From NCBI GenBank assembly GCA_964494395.1, contig CAZBTI010000025.1, positions 1 through 33,776 of the forward strand: a stretch of DNA of 33,776 nucleotides, given 5' to 3'. Made by a program: the position numbers and the translations under genes. Source of the stretch: SHLQ01 sp964494395. Its GTDB lineage: Bacteria > Actinomycetota > Acidimicrobiia > Acidimicrobiales > SHLQ01. A model generated the notes under the pieces. That model did not search any database. It was not told the origin of the DNA and was given only the letters and a program-made list of their open reading frames with translations. Positions 32,233 to 33,776 of the stretch are shown piece by piece (position 1 is the stretch's first letter; each line of letters starts with the position of its first letter).

Positions 32233-33537
32233 ATGGTCACGGAAACTTCCTCCCCTGCAGCCTCAGCAGCGCATGCACACGCCCTCAGCCGCTTCATCGA
32301 CGAGTCGCCCTCGCCCTTTCACGTTGTTGCCACGGCGGTTGCGATGCTCGAGTCCGCAGGGTTCGAAGAATCGACAGCCAACGGCCAGCCGTCGCTCAAC
32401 AAAAGCGGCAAGTTCTTTCGTACCCAAGATGGCTCGATCATGGCATGGGTGGTGCCGCCGGGCGCTGCGGCCACAACACCGTTTCGAATCATCGGGGCGC
32501 ACACCGACAGCCCAAATCTGCACCTCAAACCAGAACCTGATGCTGACGCATTCGGTTACCGGCGGCTCGGCGTCGAGATCTACGGGGGTGTGCTGCTCAA
32601 TTCGTGGCTTGATAGAGACCTTTCACTCTCGGGGCGCATTGCGGTACGAGATGGTGAAGCGCTCGCTGCCGTGCTCGTCAATATCGAACGACCGATCCTG
32701 CGGGTGCCGCAGCTGGCCATCCACCTCGATCGCGAGATCAGCACAAAGGGCCTGCTCCTCAACAAGCAACGGCACATGGCTCCTATCTACGGTCTGTCGA
32801 GCGGCGCCAGTGGCGACATCTGGGATCTCATTGCAAGTTCAGCTGGCGTGTCGAGGTCAGATATTCTCGGCGCCGACCTGATGCTTCACGACAGTCAACC
32901 TTCGCAACTGATCGGCGCCGACCAAGAGTTCATCAGTGCTCCCCGTCTCGACAATCAGTTGTCGTGCCATGCGGCCCTCACCGCAATCGCCGGCGTGGCC
33001 ACCGAGGGGCACATTCCCGTCATCACCCTGTTCGACCACGAAGAGGTCGGCTCGGTCAGTGCGACCGGAGCTGCGACCGCCACTCTCCCGCGGCTCCTCG
33101 CCGAAATTTCCTCGAACCTCGGTGCGTCACCGAGTGAGCACGCCAGCGCTCTCGCGAACTCGCTCTTCATCTCGTCGGACAACGCCCACGCGACCCATCC
33201 GAACTACCCCGACCGTCACGAGCCAGATCACCACGTCGCGATCAATGGCGGTCCAGTGCTCAAGCACAACGCCAACCAGCGTTACACCACCACAGCTACG
33301 TCGGAAGGCATCTTCCGGCTCGCAGCCGAACGGGCCGGTGTTCAGACCCAGTCCTTCGTCAGCAGATCCGACCTCCCATGCGGTTCTACGATCGGGCCGA
33401 CCGTTTCCGCCCTTCTCGGTATGACCGCGCTCGACCTCGGCTGCCCGCAACTCGCAATGCACAGCTGCCGAGAACTCGCAGGCACCAACGACCCCTGGGA
33501 TCTCACGCTCCTCCTGGCGGAGTTGCTGTCCTCGTAG
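32233..33537 (+). CDS. apeB: M18 family aminopeptidase
   Basis: Cytosolic dinuclear-metal aminopeptidase of the aspartyl-aminopeptidase family. 434 aa, full length. Metal-ligand and active-site segments are intact: GAHTDSPNLHLKP, FDHEEVGS, the DNAHATHPNY segment and NGGPVLKHNANQRY, then SRSDLPCGSTIGP. The ATG at 32233 lies only 4 bases after a GATAGGT half-site. No Shine-Dalgarno sequence is visible, so it too may be leaderless, with a weak CAAGAT box at 32220-32225. Confidence 0.94.
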   Translation: MVTETSSPAASAAHAHALSRFIDESPSPFHVVATAVAMLESAGFEESTANGQPSLNKSGKFFRTQDGSIMAWVVPPGAAATTPFRIIGAHTDSPNLHLKPEPDADAFGYRRLGVEIYGGVLLNSWLDRDLSLSGRIAVRDGEALAAVLVNIERPILRVPQLAIHLDREISTKGLLLNKQRHMAPIYGLSSGASGDIWDLIASSAGVSRSDILGADLMLHDSQPSQLIGADQEFISAPRLDNQLSCHAALTAIAGVATEGHIPVITLFDHEEVGSVSATGAATATLPRLLAEISSNLGASPSEHASALANSLFISSDNAHATHPNYPDRHEPDHHVAINGGPVLKHNANQRYTTTATSEGIFRLAAERAGVQTQSFVSRSDLPCGSTIGPTVSALLGMTALDLGCPQLAMHSCRELAGTNDPWDLTLLLAELLSS

Positions 33538-33570
33538 TTCGCCAAGGACTCCGTCCCAATTTTGGCGAAC
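33537..33570. terminator. Hairpin just after the M18 gene
   Basis: A perfect 9-bp inverted repeat (33537-33545 GTTCGCCAA with 33562-33570 TTGGCGAAC) contains a nested GGAC-tcc-GTCC stem. It begins on the last base of the stop codon. There is no T-run on either strand, so it may be a factor-dependent or stabilising structure instead. Confidence 0.4.
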
Positions 33571-33637
33571 CAGGAAGACAGCCCGTTGCCGCCTCCGGCG
33601 GGCGTTCAAGCGGCACGCAGCCTGGGCGCCGGAGGGT

Positions 33638-33761
33638 TCAACGGGTCAGTTCCTTGTTTTCTTTGGCGAGCCGTTTCATCTCGGCCCGCTCACGAACCTC
33701 AGCCGGATAACGGCCAACCCGCTTCTTCTTTGCCTTTTCCTCTGACCTAACTCCATCCTCT
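33638..33761 (-). pseudogene. Possible remnant of an IS3-type transposase OrfA
   Basis: About 40 codons, read on the minus strand and ending at 33638, contain KKKRVGRYPAEVRERA joined directly to EMKRLAKENKELTR. The first part resembles the N-terminal end and the second the leucine-zipper end of IS3-family OrfA proteins, with the middle ~50 residues absent. An in-frame TGA at 33762-33764 and no clear start mean it is not a complete gene. The similarity is from memory of the family and the piece is short, so a short unrelated ORF is possible. The region 33571-33637 holds only GC-rich short inverted repeats. Confidence 0.3.
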
Positions 33762-33776
33762 CAAAGAGTGGAGCAG

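Noticed and set aside
1..33776. CRISPR arrays, tRNA or rRNA genes, riboswitches, replication origin
   Set aside because: Looked for evenly spaced repeats, cloverleaf ends and known leader patterns; none seen.

Overview
The window reads as chromosomal DNA of a high-GC actinobacterium, most likely a free-living member of the Acidimicrobiia (Ilumatobacter-like). Grounds: a single-chain FO synthase (CofG+CofH fused) for coenzyme F420, a four-gene conservon (CvnA-CvnB-CvnC-CvnD with a DUF742 protein), a DUF3151 protein, frequent GTG starts, ATGA/GTGA stop-start overlaps, and many starts that look leaderless. The taxonomic placement is inferred from gene families and style; no rRNA or tRNA gene is present to fix it. 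Two 100-base runs of N (2385-2484 and 22405-22504) mark assembly gaps.

Layout. 1-3726 (minus): a coupled chain of a holin-X-like membrane protein, a one-helix membrane protein, a Lys/Ala-rich repeat protein broken by a gap, a ubiquitin-like sulfur carrier (TtuB/MoaD type), a TtuA-type tRNA thiolase and the tRNA m1A58 methylase TrmI. 3804-5869 (minus): a LON-domain protein overlapping a PBP4-type D-Ala-D-Ala carboxypeptidase; divergent from it is a FIST-domain sensor protein (5958-7085). 7366-10481 (plus): transketolase and transaldolase, closed by a strong UUCG terminator. 10550-11769: a NADAR-family gene divergent from a frameshifted macrodomain gene, both of ADP-ribose-handling families. 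11875-15732 (plus): an HxlR regulator overlapping FO synthase, then a LOG-family protein. 15739-17036: small conserved genes and a cysteine-rich conserved protein. 17201-20955 (minus): RNase D, MobA, a DUF3151 protein and pyruvate kinase. 21048-22310 (plus): glycerophosphodiesterase, a small zinc ribbon and a two-helix membrane protein. 22538-25893 (minus): the conservon. 26015-32105 (minus): glutamate synthase small and large subunits. 32233-33537 (plus): M18 aminopeptidase. The right edge carries what may be a remnant of an IS3-type transposase OrfA.

How it works together. Most of the window is core metabolism: non-oxidative pentose phosphate enzymes, pyruvate kinase, GOGAT, F420 and molybdopterin cofactor steps, RNA processing and cell-wall trimming. 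The more unusual pieces are: (i) the packing of T-arm tRNA modification (U54 thiolation plus A58 methylation) into one coupled operon with membrane and Lys/Ala-repeat proteins; (ii) the divergent NADAR/macrodomain pair, one partner of which is broken; (iii) HxlR coupled to FO synthase behind a perfect palindrome overlapping the -35; (iv) a conservon kinase with no extracellular sensor and a long Ala/Pro tail; (v) a recurring TAnnnT box 6-8 bases before start codons, marking a set of apparently leaderless genes. I see no CRISPR array, prophage, intact insertion sequence, rRNA or tRNA gene.
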